From assembly GCF_001531445.1 (NCBI RefSeq), contig NZ_LQYA01000004.1:94576-158575 (forward strand): 64,000 nt of DNA. The letters are read 5' to 3'. The translations under genes were made by a program, and so were the position numbers. Positions 33,317 to 42,651 of the stretch are shown here, piece after piece. Within the stretch, counting starts at the first letter, position 1, and each line of letters begins with the position of its first letter. The notes beneath the pieces are model-generated. The model saw only the letters and a list, made by a program, of their open reading frames with translations. It did no database searches and was not told the DNA's origin. Origin of the DNA: Sporosarcina koreensis (GTDB lineage: Bacteria; Bacillota; Bacilli; Bacillales_A; Planococcaceae).

Positions 33317-34441
33317 ATGAAGGTAATGAACCGAATACTTATCGGGCTGTTTGCCGTATTTATTGGCGGAATTTCTATCTTGCACCCTCTCACGAAGGAC
33401 ATCTATTTCTCCGAGTCCGAGAACCGCGTGCTCGCTCAAATGCCGAAGTTCACGTGGAAGCAATTGGCGTCCGGAAATTTCACTAAAGAATTCGAGTCGT
33501 ATGTAAGCGATCAATTCATTAAAAAGGGGTTCTGGACGGGAACGAAATCCGTTGTTGAAAAAGCAGTCGGAAAGCGGGAGAATAACGGTGTTTATTTCGG
33601 AAAAGACGGGTATTTGTTTGAACGCTTTGAAAAGCCTGGCGAGCAATTGAATTCCAATGTTGACTACATGAATCGCTTCTCAGGTAAAATAAAAGGCGCA
33701 AATACATTTCTCATGCTAGTTCCCACTTCAATTGAAATGTACCCCGAGAAGTTGCCGCGCTTTGCTTATACTGAAAGTGAGAAATATTGGATGGACGTTA
33801 TTCAACAGCTGCTCAACCCTTCTACAACTTGGCTTAATGCATACAATCCTTTATGGGAAGCGAAAGATGAGCCTATTTACTTCCGAACGGACCATCATTG
33901 GACAACGCATGGCGCATTTATTGCCTATCAAAATGCCGCGAACGCGATGGGTTTTCAAGCTTTTATGAAAGAGGATTTCACGATTGAAACGGTTTCTAAA
34001 AATTTCTTTGGAACCTATGATGCGAAAGCGAATGATTTTACGGTGAAAGCCGACAAGATTGAAATGTATGTACCGAAATTCGACGTTTCCTATCGTGTTG
34101 AATTCAATGATGACACCCAAGTGATGGATTCGCTATATGCACATGATTTTTTGCAAAAACGGGATCAATATTCCTTTTTCCTCAACGGGAACCATGGAAA
34201 AGTCGTTATCAATTCATCTGTGAAGAATGGGCGGAAACTTCTGGTTGTCAAAGACTCGTATGCTCATGCACTCGTGCCATTTTTGGCGAATCATTATGAG
34301 GAAATCCATATGATTGATTTGCGGTATTATCATGAGAAACTTGATAACTATATTGAGAAGGAGACGATTAGCGACGTCTTGTTTCTATATAATATCGCCA
34401 CTTTTTCAGAGGATCCGAATTTAATTTGGCTTAATCAATAG
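33317..34441 (+). CDS. DHHW-family (AlgX/AlgJ-like) SGNH acyltransferase partner
   Basis: A 374-residue exported protein with an N-terminal membrane anchor (RILIGLFAVFIGGISILHPL). The SGNH-like core includes YLFERFEKP, MLVPTSIEMYP (family serine region), the name-giving TDHHWTTHGA, and VVKDSYAHALVPFLANHY near the end. ATG at 33317 is preferred to TTG at 33308, with GAAAGG about 9 nt upstream. It should finish the acyl transfer begun by the MBOAT protein. Confidence 0.9.
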   Translation: MKVMNRILIGLFAVFIGGISILHPLTKDIYFSESENRVLAQMPKFTWKQLASGNFTKEFESYVSDQFIKKGFWTGTKSVVEKAVGKRENNGVYFGKDGYLFERFEKPGEQLNSNVDYMNRFSGKIKGANTFLMLVPTSIEMYPEKLPRFAYTESEKYWMDVIQQLLNPSTTWLNAYNPLWEAKDEPIYFRTDHHWTTHGAFIAYQNAANAMGFQAFMKEDFTIETVSKNFFGTYDAKANDFTVKADKIEMYVPKFDVSYRVEFNDDTQVMDSLYAHDFLQKRDQYSFFLNGNHGKVVINSSVKNGRKLLVVKDSYAHALVPFLANHYEEIHMIDLRYYHEKLDNYIEKETISDVLFLYNIATFSEDPNLIWLNQ

Positions 34442-34477
34442 CTAGCAAACCATTGTGAATTCAGGGAAGCTAAAAAT

Positions 34478-34521
34478 GAGCTGACGGAGGGAATTCAATT
34501 CTCCTCTGTCAGCTCTTTCTT
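34478..34521. terminator. terminator between the acylation unit and mqo
   Basis: GAGCTGACGGAGG and TCCTCTGTCAGCTC form a long stem (34478-34515), then TTTCTT. It lies between converging genes. Confidence 0.88.
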
Positions 34522-34522
34522 A

Positions 34523-36169
34523 TTATTCCTCTTTTTTAGGCTCTTCTTCTACGATCAATGTATCATCTACGTTCGGTACTTCACGGTCTACTCCCAGAGC
34601 GGCATCTTGCTCCGTCTCTCCAGTTTCAACAACAACGGATTCCTCTTCCAACTGAATTGCTTCTTCAGTAGATGATTCTGGCACATCCGTAACAAGTCCG
34701 AGCGCCTGCGCGGTTGTTGCATGGATTTCCTTTAAGAGCTCAGGGTTGTTGACGAGTGACACGCCATAAGAAGGAATCATTTCTTTGAGTTTCGGCTCCC
34801 ACTCTTTTATTCGTTGCGGGAAGCATCTATTAATTATTTCAAGCATGACGTGAACAGCAGTGGAAGCACCCGGAGAAGCGCCAAGCAATGCGGCGATCGA
34901 ACCGTTCGCACCGCTGACGACTTCCGTACCGAATTGAAGCGTCCCTTTACCGCCTGCTTCCGTATCTTTTATGACTTGAACACGTTGGCCGGCTACGACA
35001 ATATCCCAATCCGTAGCTTTAGCGCTCGGAATGAAGTCACGTAGCTCTTCTATCCGCTGTTCTTTTGATAACATCAGTTGCTGGATCAAGTATTTCGTCA
35101 ATGACATTTCCTTCGCGCCTGCCGCCAACATCGTAAAAACGTTGCTCGGTTTGACTGAAGTAATCAAATCCATATTGGACCCCGTCTTCAGGAACTTCGG
35201 TGAGAAGCCGGCAAACGGTCCGAATAGCAATGATTTTTGATTATCAATATATCTCGTATCAAGATGCGGAACCGACATTGGCGGCGCACCTACAGAAGCT
35301 TTGCCGTATACTTTCGCATGATGTTGCTCGACAATTTCCGGATTTTTGCACACTAAAAAGAGCCCGCTCACCGGGAATCCTCCAATATGTTTTCCTTCAG
35401 GGATGCCTGATTTTTGCAGGAGATGCAAACTTCCTCCGCCAGCACCGATAAATACGAATTTCGCAGTATGTTGTTCAACAGCTCCGCTATCAAGATTTTT
35501 CACTTTCAATTCCCAAGATCCGTCGGCTGTTTGTTTTAAATTATTCACACTGTGGTTATAGTTTATATCGACATTATTATTCTGCAAATGGTCAAATAAC
35601 ATGCGTGTCAACGCACCAAAATTGACATCCGTTCCGGTATCAATCTTTGTCGCTGCAAGTGGTTCATTCACAGTCCGGTCTTTCATCATAAGCGGAAGCC
35701 ATTCTTTCAGCTGATCCGGATCATCTGAAAACTCCATCCCTTGGAATAAAGGATTATTGGAAAGCGCTTCAAAACGCTTTTTCAAAAACTCTACGTTGTC
35801 TTTCCCATGCACATAACTCATATGAGGCAATGGCATGATGAAATCCTCAGGATTATGGATCAATTGGTTGTTCACGAGATAAGACCAAAATTGCATGGAA
35901 AGCTGGAACTGTTCGTTGACTTTGATTGCCTTGCTAATATCTAAAGTTCCATCAGGCTTTTCATTCGTGTAGTTAAGTTCGCACAGGGCAGCATGCCCCG
36001 TTCCGGCATTATTCCACTCATTCGAGCTTTCTTCACCAGCGCCTGGGAGTTTCTCAAACACTGTAATCTTCCAGTCCGGTGCCAATTCCTTCAACATTGT
36101 CCCCAAAGTTGCACTCATGATTCCGGCGCCAATTAAGATGACGTCTGTTTTTGTTTCTCCGTTGCTCAT
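34523..36169 (-). CDS. mqo: malate:quinone oxidoreductase
   Basis: A 548-residue FAD-dependent membrane-associated enzyme that oxidises malate to oxaloacetate and reduces quinone. The dinucleotide motif [16 protein letters not shown] is at the start, with [30 protein letters not shown] following, the Mqo signature. Family blocks such as [20 protein letters not shown] are intact. ATG at 36169 is preferred over ATG at 36178, which would abut AAGG. The last about 50 residues form an acidic tail ([18 protein letters not shown]), unusual because Mqo commonly ends near 500. It supplies the citric acid cycle, and citrate uptake genes lie elsewhere in the window. Confidence 0.93.
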   Translation of the reverse strand: MSNGETKTDVILIGAGIMSATLGTMLKELAPDWKITVFEKLPGAGEESSNEWNNAGTGHAALCELNYTNEKPDGTLDISKAIKVNEQFQLSMQFWSYLVNNQLIHNPEDFIMPLPHMSYVHGKDNVEFLKKRFEALSNNPLFQGMEFSDDPDQLKEWLPLMMKDRTVNEPLAATKIDTGTDVNFGALTRMLFDHLQNNNVDINYNHSVNNLKQTADGSWELKVKNLDSGAVEQHTAKFVFIGAGGGSLHLLQKSGIPEGKHIGGFPVSGLFLVCKNPEIVEQHHAKVYGKASVGAPPMSVPHLDTRYIDNQKSLLFGPFAGFSPKFLKTGSNMDLITSVKPSNVFTMLAAGAKEMSLTKYLIQQLMLSKEQRIEELRDFIPSAKATDWDIVVAGQRVQVIKDTEAGGKGTLQFGTEVVSGANGSIAALLGASPGASTAVHVMLEIINRCFPQRIKEWEPKLKEMIPSYGVSLVNNPELLKEIHATTAQALGLVTDVPESSTEEAIQLEEESVVVETGETEQDAALGVDREVPNVDDTLIVEEEPKKEE

Positions 36170-36395
36170 TTTTATCATCCTTATACCCTGATTTTGCAGA
36201 AAGGATGTAGACGCTCCTTCTTAGGCGTCACAGCAAGACAAGACGCGATCTAGGAACACACCTTTTCTGTACAATTATTACCTTCTTGTAGTGTATCACA
36301 ATTATTTCATGTTTAAAATATCTACTGCCTTTATGTCAATCTGATTGGAGGTAGTAGATGAGAAGGCAATAAGGGTATCCGAAAGATGTGAGAAC

Positions 36396-36415
36396 TGCAA
36401 ATTCACCAATTTGCA
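36396..36415 (-). terminator. hairpin after the ferredoxin-NADP reductase gene
   Basis: TGCAAATT (36396-36403) and AATTTGCA (36408-36415) form a perfect 8-bp stem with a 4-nt loop 4 bp beyond the stop codon. There is no T run, so its strength is doubtful. The rest of 36170-36395 holds no gene that I can see. Confidence 0.45.
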
Positions 36416-36418
36416 CTG

Positions 36419-37465
36419 TCATTTCATCATTTGCTGCACCAATTCTTTATTCCGCGATTTGAACAAATCATTATGCGACGAGACCATCCCGTATTCATTC
36501 GCCCCTGGTTCGATAAATAGCTTCGCCCTGTTCACAGCGTTAGCGGCATCTTGAAACGCACCAGCAATTAAATTGACCTTGCCCTTATAAGATATAATAT
36601 CTCCCGCCCCATACAAACCTTCTATGGAGGATTCGCTAAAGGTATTGCCGGCAATATAATAACCTTCCGACATATCAATATTCAATTCGCTGTCTTTCAG
36701 TAATGCTGCATCCTGTTCAAATCCGTGATTAATGACGATGTCATCAATCGGCAAATGCAAAATCTCGCCGGTTTCATGATTCGTCAATTCTACTTTTTCA
36801 ATTACTTCGTGGTTGCTGCTGGCAATCAATTTCGTAATGGATGTATTTGAAAAACAAATTGCAGAGCTGTTCATCAGCTGCGTTGCTTGGGCTTCATGGC
36901 CTTTCATTTTATCTTTTCGATACGTTACATATACTTTTTCAGCAATCGGCTCCAGCTCATTCGCCCAATCGATTGCCGTATTGCCGCCGCCAGATATAAG
37001 CACAGTTTTATCTTTGAAATGCATCAATGACTTTACGGTATAATGCAAATTTGATAACTCATACCGTTCGGCTCCTTCAATTTCTAGTTTTTGCGGCTTT
37101 AATATACCGCTACCAATCGAAACAATAACCGTTTTCGAATAATGCTTCTCTCCCGATCCGCACTGTAAGACAAAGAGACCTTCTTCCTTCGAAATCGATT
37201 CCACTTTCTCATTCAGCACGACTGTAGGATCAAACGTTAACCCTTGCACAACAAGCTGCTCAATGAGTTTCGCTCCCGAAATTGGCGTCTGTCCACCAAT
37301 ATCCCAAATAATTTTTTCAGGGTAAATATGAACTTTGCCTCCTAGCTGAGGTTGAAATTCGATAATCTTTGTTTTCATTTCCCTTAGTCCACTGTAGAAC
37401 GCAGAGTAAAGCCCCGACGGTCCGCCGCCTATTATTGTAACGTCAAATATTTCCCGCATTTGCAC
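36419..37465 (-). CDS. ferredoxin/flavodoxin-NADP+ reductase (YumC/YcgT type)
   Basis: A 348-residue flavoprotein of the thioredoxin-reductase-like FNR group. The FAD motif is TIIGGGPSGLYSAFY and the NADPH motif is VLISGGGNTAIDWA. The C-terminal FAD block is GLYGAGDIISYKGKVNLIAGAF. There is no CxxC redox pair, which excludes thioredoxin reductase. The gene faces away from the siderophore transporter across a region with Fur boxes, and YcgT is Fur-controlled in B. subtilis. A role in reducing ferric siderophore or feeding electrons under iron limitation is inferred. Confidence 0.9.
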   Translation of the reverse strand: MQMREIFDVTIIGGGPSGLYSAFYSGLREMKTKIIEFQPQLGGKVHIYPEKIIWDIGGQTPISGAKLIEQLVVQGLTFDPTVVLNEKVESISKEEGLFVLQCGSGEKHYSKTVIVSIGSGILKPQKLEIEGAERYELSNLHYTVKSLMHFKDKTVLISGGGNTAIDWANELEPIAEKVYVTYRKDKMKGHEAQATQLMNSSAICFSNTSITKLIASSNHEVIEKVELTNHETGEILHLPIDDIVINHGFEQDAALLKDSELNIDMSEGYYIAGNTFSESSIEGLYGAGDIISYKGKVNLIAGAFQDAANAVNRAKLFIEPGANEYGMVSSHNDLFKSRNKELVQQMMK

Positions 37466-37558
37466 ACTCTCCAGCCATCTCTATTTTTATTACAATAACT
37501 GCACAATCATCATCAAAATACATTGGAATAAATCCTTCTCCTACAAGGATATTCTAAT

Positions 37559-37573
37559 TGATAACGATTATCA
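37559..37573. promoter_or_regulatory. Fur box 1
   Basis: TGATAACGATTATCA is a near-perfect 7-1-7 Fur site (consensus TGATAATNATTATCA). It lies about 95 bp upstream of the reductase start, in the divergent iron region. A weaker overlapping half, TATCAATTATTATCA, follows. Confidence 0.88.
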
Positions 37574-37629
37574 ATATCAATTATTATCATTTTTAACTGT
37601 TTAGCTGATGTTGTTTCTTCAAAAAATTA

Positions 37630-37658
37630 TTGACATCACAGGACGTTGAATTTATAGT
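37630..37658 (+). promoter_or_regulatory. sigma-A promoter of the siderophore transporter operon
   Basis: TTGACA (37630-37635), a 17-bp spacer and TATAGT (37653-37658). The expected start point falls inside Fur box 2. Confidence 0.85.
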
Positions 37659-37669
37659 TGTAATGAAAA

Positions 37670-37684
37670 TGAGAATCATTATCA
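37670..37684. promoter_or_regulatory. Fur box 2
   Basis: TGAGAATCATTATCA matches the 7-1-7 Fur site with one or two changes. It overlaps the expected transcription start of the siderophore operon, a position suited to repression by iron-loaded Fur. Confidence 0.85.
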
Positions 37685-37717
37685 GTTACCCAATACCCTA
37701 TAGCGAGGAGGCATATC

Positions 37718-38563
37718 ATGGTTCGCCTATTTACAAACCAACTGAATATTGGTTACGGAGAACAGTTAATTGTGAAAAATCTTAGCGTGAACATTCCTGA
37801 CAAGAAAATCACTGCAATTATCGGAGCGAACGGCTGCGGAAAGTCCACTTTATTAAAAGCCATTACACGCATCGTTTCCCAGCAATCCGGGACAGTTGTG
37901 TTGGATGGAAAAGACATTTTGAAAGAAAACACGAAGGTACTTGCAAAAAAAATGGCGACGTTGCCGCAAACGCCTGAAAGCGCAAGCGGTTTGACTGTCG
38001 GCGAGCTTGTGTCTTACGGACGCTTTCCGTATCAGAAAGGCTTTGGCCGTTTAACGAAAAAAGATTACGAGATTATTGACTGGGCACTTGAAGTGACAGG
38101 AACAGCCGATTATAAGTTTCGACCGGTGGATGCCTTGTCCGGTGGGCAGCGTCAAAGGGTTTGGATAGCCATGGCACTCGCTCAGGAAACAGATATTATT
38201 TTCTTGGATGAACCGACGACCTATTTGGACTTGGCCCACCAGTTGGAAGTATTGGAACTGCTGCAAAAACTGAACGTTGAACAAGAGCGAACGATTGTAA
38301 TGGTTCTGCATGATTTGAATCATGCTGCCCGTTTTGCGGACTACTTGATCGCCTTAAAGGATGGGGAAATAGTCAAAGTCGGCACTTGCGAGGAAGTCAT
38401 CACATGTGATGTGTTGGAGAAAGTTTTTCAAATCGATGCCGAAATCGGCAGAGATCCACGAACTAACAAACCGATGTGCATAACATATAACTTATCAAAA
38501 GGAGAAACTCATAATGAAAAAAATGCTATTCCCGATTGTTCTGCTCTTCGTGCTGCTTATTAG
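37718..38563 (+). CDS. iron-siderophore ABC transporter ATPase (FecE/FhuC/YusV type)
   Basis: A 281-residue ATPase. It has Walker A IIGANGCGKSTLL, signature LSGGQRQRVWIAMALAQ, Walker B IIFLDEPTTYLDLAHQ and the H-loop VMVLHDLNHAARFADY, the standard siderophore-ATPase form. It energises the two permeases downstream. It overlaps the next gene by 50 bp, and its last about 17 codons share DNA with the signal peptide of the binding protein in another frame. This suggests the stop codon was once earlier. Expression should be Fur-repressed. Confidence 0.93.
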   Translation: MVRLFTNQLNIGYGEQLIVKNLSVNIPDKKITAIIGANGCGKSTLLKAITRIVSQQSGTVVLDGKDILKENTKVLAKKMATLPQTPESASGLTVGELVSYGRFPYQKGFGRLTKKDYEIIDWALEVTGTADYKFRPVDALSGGQRQRVWIAMALAQETDIIFLDEPTTYLDLAHQLEVLELLQKLNVEQERTIVMVLHDLNHAARFADYLIALKDGEIVKVGTCEEVITCDVLEKVFQIDAEIGRDPRTNKPMCITYNLSKGETHNEKNAIPDCSALRAAY

Positions 38564-39443
38564 TGCTTGCGGCAATAAAGCATCTGAAGATACGAATGAT
38601 GCTGCTGATACACCGAAGGAGACTGCTTCAGACACGGTTACATATGAATCGGAAACCGGTCCTGTGGAAGTGCCGGCACATCCGAAACGCGTCGTATTGC
38701 TTTCCGGCTTTACCGGTAACGTTATTTCCCTTGGAGTTCCTGTTGTTGGTGTAGATACTTGGTCTAAAAACAATCCAACTTTTAAGGATGAATTAAAAGA
38801 CGTCGCTGAAATTTCTGACGAAAATTTAGAAAAAATAATTGAGCTTGATCCAGATTTAATCATCGGCCTGTCGAACATTAAGAACATCGACAAATTACAA
38901 AAGATCGCTCCAACAGTGACATATACATGGGGCAAATTGGACTACTTGGAACAGCATATTGAAATCGGAAAGCTATTAGGAAAAGAACAAGAAGCCCGGG
39001 ATTGGGTCGATGACTTCCAAAAACGTGCCCAAGCCATCGGGGATGAAGTACGAACAAAAATCGGTGAAAATGCCACTGTATCCGTTTTCGAAATTTACGA
39101 TAAGGAACTGTACGTATTCGGCGATAATTGGGCCCGCGGAACTGAAATCTTATATCAGACGATGAAACTTAAAATGCCGGAAAAAGTGAAAGAGATGGCG
39201 TTGGAATCAGGTTATTATACAGTTTCCACTGAAGTGATTCCTGAATTCGCAGGCGATTATATTGTCATGAGTAAATATGCCGAAGCGGATACTTCTTTCG
39301 AACAAACCGAAACATATAAAAACATTCCCGCTGTGAAAAACAATCATGTATTTACTATGGAAGGCAATGGGGCTTCCTTCAGTGACCCTGTGACATTAGA
39401 GAACCAGTTAGCTTTCTTCAAAGAATCTTTTTTAGGAAAATAA
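38514..39443 (+). CDS. iron-siderophore substrate-binding lipoprotein
   Basis: A 309-residue lipoprotein. It has lipobox LLISACGNK (cysteine near residue 19), then the class III periplasmic-binding fold with VEVPAHPKRVVLLSGFTG, IIELDPDLIIGLSNI and PAVKNNHVFTMEGNGAS. It resembles B. subtilis YfiY, which binds schizokinen-type hydroxamates; the ligand here is inferred only. AAGGAG precedes the ATG inside the ATPase gene. It delivers ferric siderophore to the permease pair. Confidence 0.9.
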   Translation: MKKMLFPIVLLFVLLISACGNKASEDTNDAADTPKETASDTVTYESETGPVEVPAHPKRVVLLSGFTGNVISLGVPVVGVDTWSKNNPTFKDELKDVAEISDENLEKIIELDPDLIIGLSNIKNIDKLQKIAPTVTYTWGKLDYLEQHIEIGKLLGKEQEARDWVDDFQKRAQAIGDEVRTKIGENATVSVFEIYDKELYVFGDNWARGTEILYQTMKLKMPEKVKEMALESGYYTVSTEVIPEFAGDYIVMSKYAEADTSFEQTETYKNIPAVKNNHVFTMEGNGASFSDPVTLENQLAFFKESFLGK

Positions 39444-39492
39444 TGATCCATTCATTGAGGAATTCTTATGAAAGAAAAGAGAAGATCAGAAA

Positions 39493-40506
39493 ATGACAAC
39501 TTTAAAGAGATGGCAGACAACTCCATTTATCTATAAAATCGCAATCGCTTTACTAGCGCTCGCAAGTATGTTCATAGTTGCCTGCTCATTCGGCGCAGCT
39601 GAAACAACTTTCAGGGATGTTTGGCTCGCCCTGTTTTCTAATGTGAAAAATGATGCGACAGTAATGCTTCGGGAAATCCGATTCCCTAGAGAAGTTGCAG
39701 CGATTTTCGTCGGCGCTGGGCTGTCTGTTTCAGGCGCTATTATGCAAGGCTTGACGAGAAACCCTCTTGCCGACCCGGGATTATTAGGACTTACTGCAGG
39801 AGCGAGCGCTGCGCTTGCAGCAACGATTGCCTTTATGCCATCGGCGAATTATATTATGGTGACCATCGCATGTTTCATTGGCGCAGCTATAGGGACCGTT
39901 ATGGTGTTTAGTATCGGTGCCATGAAAAAAGGCGGCTTTTCCCCTTTGCGAATCGTATTAGCCGGAGCTGCCGTTTCTGCATTTCTATTTGCAATATCCG
40001 AAGGAATTGGGCTTTACTTCAAAATCTCTAAGAGCGTCTCCATGTGGACAGCCGGTGGAATGATCGGAACTTCATGGAATCAGCTCCAAGTACTCATTCC
40101 TATTATTGCAATCGGCATAGCGGGCGCGTTGATGCTCTCCAGACAGCTAACGATCCTCAGTTTAAATGAAGAAGTCGCGGTAGGCTTAGGGCAAAAGATT
40201 ACACAGGTAAAAATGATCCTATTTGTCATTATCGTCATCTTAGCAGGGGCATCTGTCGCTCTTGTCGGAAATATGGCGTTCATAGGTTTAATGGTTCCGC
40301 ATATCGTCCGGGCAATCGTCGGAACGGATTACCGTTTCATCATCCCGATGTCGGCTATTATCGGCGCTATCTTCATGTTGTTAGCAGATACCGTCGGGCG
40401 GACGATTCATGCCCCTTATGAAACACCTGTTGCAGCCATCGTGGCAACTGTTGGCCTGCCATTCTTCCTGATTATTGTTCGTAAAGGAGGTAATCTGTTC
40501 TCATGA
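39493..40506 (+). CDS. iron-siderophore ABC transporter permease 1 (FecCD family)
   Basis: A 337-residue FecCD/BtuC-type permease with about nine to ten membrane segments. Family marks are EIRFPREVAAIFVGAGLSVSG, GAIMQGLTRNPLADPGLLGL and the ATPase-contact region GNMAFIGLMVPHIVRAIVGTDYR. The start ATG has only a weak AAGAGAAGA ribosome site. Its stop overlaps the next permease start by 4 bp. It pairs with the next product to form the channel. Confidence 0.92.
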   Translation: MTTLKRWQTTPFIYKIAIALLALASMFIVACSFGAAETTFRDVWLALFSNVKNDATVMLREIRFPREVAAIFVGAGLSVSGAIMQGLTRNPLADPGLLGLTAGASAALAATIAFMPSANYIMVTIACFIGAAIGTVMVFSIGAMKKGGFSPLRIVLAGAAVSAFLFAISEGIGLYFKISKSVSMWTAGGMIGTSWNQLQVLIPIIAIGIAGALMLSRQLTILSLNEEVAVGLGQKITQVKMILFVIIVILAGASVALVGNMAFIGLMVPHIVRAIVGTDYRFIIPMSAIIGAIFMLLADTVGRTIHAPYETPVAAIVATVGLPFFLIIVRKGGNLFS

Positions 40507-41510
40507 TCCAACCTTCCTTACGCAAAAAGCAACGTCTATTGTTCGGTATTCTCTCCTTCCTTATCCTGCTTACAATCGTGATAGGCATGGGGATCGGTCA
40601 CGCTTCACTATCTTATGATCGATTGTTGCCGACACTTACGGGAGACGGGACGTTCAAAGAAGAATTTGTCCTATTTTCGATTCGCATGCCAAGAATAATC
40701 ATCACAGTATTGGCTGGCATGATGTTGGCGCTATCCGGTGCCATTTTACAAGGGATTACGAGGAATGATTTAGCGGACCCCGGTATTATAGGCATTAACT
40801 CTGGAGCAGGGGTTGCAGTGGCGGTATTCTTTCTCTTTTCCCCAATTGAGCCCGGGGCTTTTGTCTATATGATTCCTATCGTCGCCTTTATTGGCGCATT
40901 CCTCACTGCTTGTCTGATTTATGTTTTTTCCTATGATAAGACGACAGGTCTCGCACCTGTCCGATTAGTGCTTGTCGGTATCGGATTTTCCATGGCGCTT
41001 GCCGGGTCGATGATTGTACTGATCTCATCGGCGGAAAAGGAAAAAGTGGACTTTATAGCGAAATGGCTTGCAGGGAGTATTTGGGGAACGGATTGGCCGT
41101 TCATTTTGGCGCTCCTTCCGTGGCTGCTCATTCTGCTTCCATTCACATTGTACAAAGCCCATCGTTTAAATCTATTAGGGCTTAGTGAGCCTGTTGCAAT
41201 CGGTGTCGGAGTTTCGATTGAAAGAGAACGCATTATCCTGCTCTTGACGGCAGTCGCCTTGGCAGCTGCCGCAGTATCGGTGACTGGCGGCATTTCGTTC
41301 ATCGGATTAATGTCTCCCCATATCGCTAAGGCAATTGTCGGTCCGAGACATCAGCTGTTTCTGCCCATTGCCATTCTCATTGGAGGCTGGCTTTTACTGA
41401 TTGCCGATATAATCGGAAATAACCTGATTGAACCGAACGGTATACCCGCAGGAATTATGGTAGCTCTAATCGGCGCTCCATACTTTATGTATTTATTGTT
41501 GAAGAAATAA
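40503..41510 (+). CDS. iron-siderophore ABC transporter permease 2 (FecCD family)
   Basis: A 335-residue FecCD-type permease with about nine to ten membrane segments. It has SIRMPRIIITVLAGMMLALSG, AILQGITRNDLADPGIIGI and GGISFIGLMSPHIAKAIVGPRH. It starts at an ATGA overlap with permease 1, with AAAGGAGG about 13 nt upstream. It completes the transporter at 37718-41510, an arrangement like YfiY-YfiZ-YfhA with the YusV ATPase in one operon. Confidence 0.92.
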   Translation: MIQPSLRKKQRLLFGILSFLILLTIVIGMGIGHASLSYDRLLPTLTGDGTFKEEFVLFSIRMPRIIITVLAGMMLALSGAILQGITRNDLADPGIIGINSGAGVAVAVFFLFSPIEPGAFVYMIPIVAFIGAFLTACLIYVFSYDKTTGLAPVRLVLVGIGFSMALAGSMIVLISSAEKEKVDFIAKWLAGSIWGTDWPFILALLPWLLILLPFTLYKAHRLNLLGLSEPVAIGVGVSIERERIILLLTAVALAAAAVSVTGGISFIGLMSPHIAKAIVGPRHQLFLPIAILIGGWLLLIADIIGNNLIEPNGIPAGIMVALIGAPYFMYLLLKK

Positions 41511-41514
41511 TAAC

Positions 41515-41546
41515 AACAGGACCGTTCCGAATGGGGCAGTCCTGTT
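41515..41546. terminator. terminator after the siderophore operon
   Basis: AACAGGAC (41515-41522) pairs with GTCCTGTT (41539-41546), with T-rich sequence on the plus strand. It is between converging genes. Confidence 0.82.
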
Positions 41547-41555
41547 TTCGGCTTT

Positions 41556-42470
41556 CTATTCAAGACATTGACTTTGCATCATTTGAATCGTTTTTTGCAC
41601 GGGTACCTTTACAATCGGCGAGTCACGTTTTGGAGATGACCAAACGACTGCCATGCCTGGGTAATCATGCTCATAATCTGCAATTATAAGTGGGACTCCT
41701 TCCCCGTTCATAACATATGGATCGTTTTTCACGGTATAGTCAGGGCCGATGGTAATCGCCAAATTTTCCATAACGGAGTTACGGATGGCATCCATGTTGT
41801 TTGTGGTGAATAAGATATGCAAGGGGCCGAATTGGGCGGAGAAGTCATTAATAAATTCCCACATACGGTCATCATTATAGATGACAAGCGACTGTTTCCG
41901 GATTTCCTCTGATGTAATTGATTCGGCAAAAGCTAATGGGGAGTGCTTGTTTACGACAGCTACCATTTTTCCTCGCAATACAACTTCCAATTCAATCTCT
42001 TTATCACGCTTTTCCGTTCCCTCTCTCGTTAGTCCAATCAAGCCAATATCAAGTTTATCCTGTTTAATATCATCCACTATTGCTTGGGAGGATTTTTCAG
42101 TGACCTGAATTTGGATATTCGGATAGTCTGCCTTATAGGACGACAATATTTTCGGTAGATACATGGCAGTTCCCGGAACGGTTCCGATCCGTAATTCGCC
42201 AGTAATATTGTCGGCATATGCATCGGCTTCTTCCTTTATTTCCCGTAGCTTCTCCAAAGCTTCCATTGCTTTTTTGATAATCTGCTTTCCTGCTTCTGTT
42301 GGTGTTGCCCCCATCCTTGATCGTTGTAAAATTTTCACACTCAATTCAACCTCAAGATTTGTAATGGATTGGCTGAGGGCAGATTGAGATATATGCAATT
42401 TTTTGGAGGCCTCTGTGAGGGAGCCAGATTTGGCAACTTCAATCACATACTCCAATTGTTCAATCTTCAT
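41556..42470 (-). CDS. LysR-family transcription regulator
   Basis: A 304-residue LysR-type regulator. The helix-turn-helix is LTEASKKLHISQSALSQSITNLE and the effector domain begins at GELRIGTVPGTAMYLPKIL. It is divergent from the hydroxylase-like gene at 42652, with about 180 bp between, so that gene is the first candidate target. The effector is unknown. Confidence 0.93.
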   Translation of the reverse strand: MKIEQLEYVIEVAKSGSLTEASKKLHISQSALSQSITNLEVELSVKILQRSRMGATPTEAGKQIIKKAMEALEKLREIKEEADAYADNITGELRIGTVPGTAMYLPKILSSYKADYPNIQIQVTEKSSQAIVDDIKQDKLDIGLIGLTREGTEKRDKEIELEVVLRGKMVAVVNKHSPLAFAESITSEEIRKQSLVIYNDDRMWEFINDFSAQFGPLHILFTTNNMDAIRNSVMENLAITIGPDYTVKNDPYVMNGEGVPLIIADYEHDYPGMAVVWSSPKRDSPIVKVPVQKTIQMMQSQCLE

Positions 42471-42651
42471 ATGAACTCCTTTCCATTAGTGAAACTTATG
42501 ACAATATCATTTTAATTAAGTATACATAAAAGATTATCATTCGTATAATGTAATCAGAATATTTAACCTTCACAAACATTAAATTGAAGGATAGGACTAT
42601 CGTGATGAAGCAGGTTGAAGAGATTATTAAAAGGACTGGGAGAGGATTCAA

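Noticed and set aside
36345..36554. Plus-strand frame of 69 codons before and over the end of the reductase gene
   Set aside because: It overlaps the reductase coding end, has no ribosome site and no protein-like conservation.
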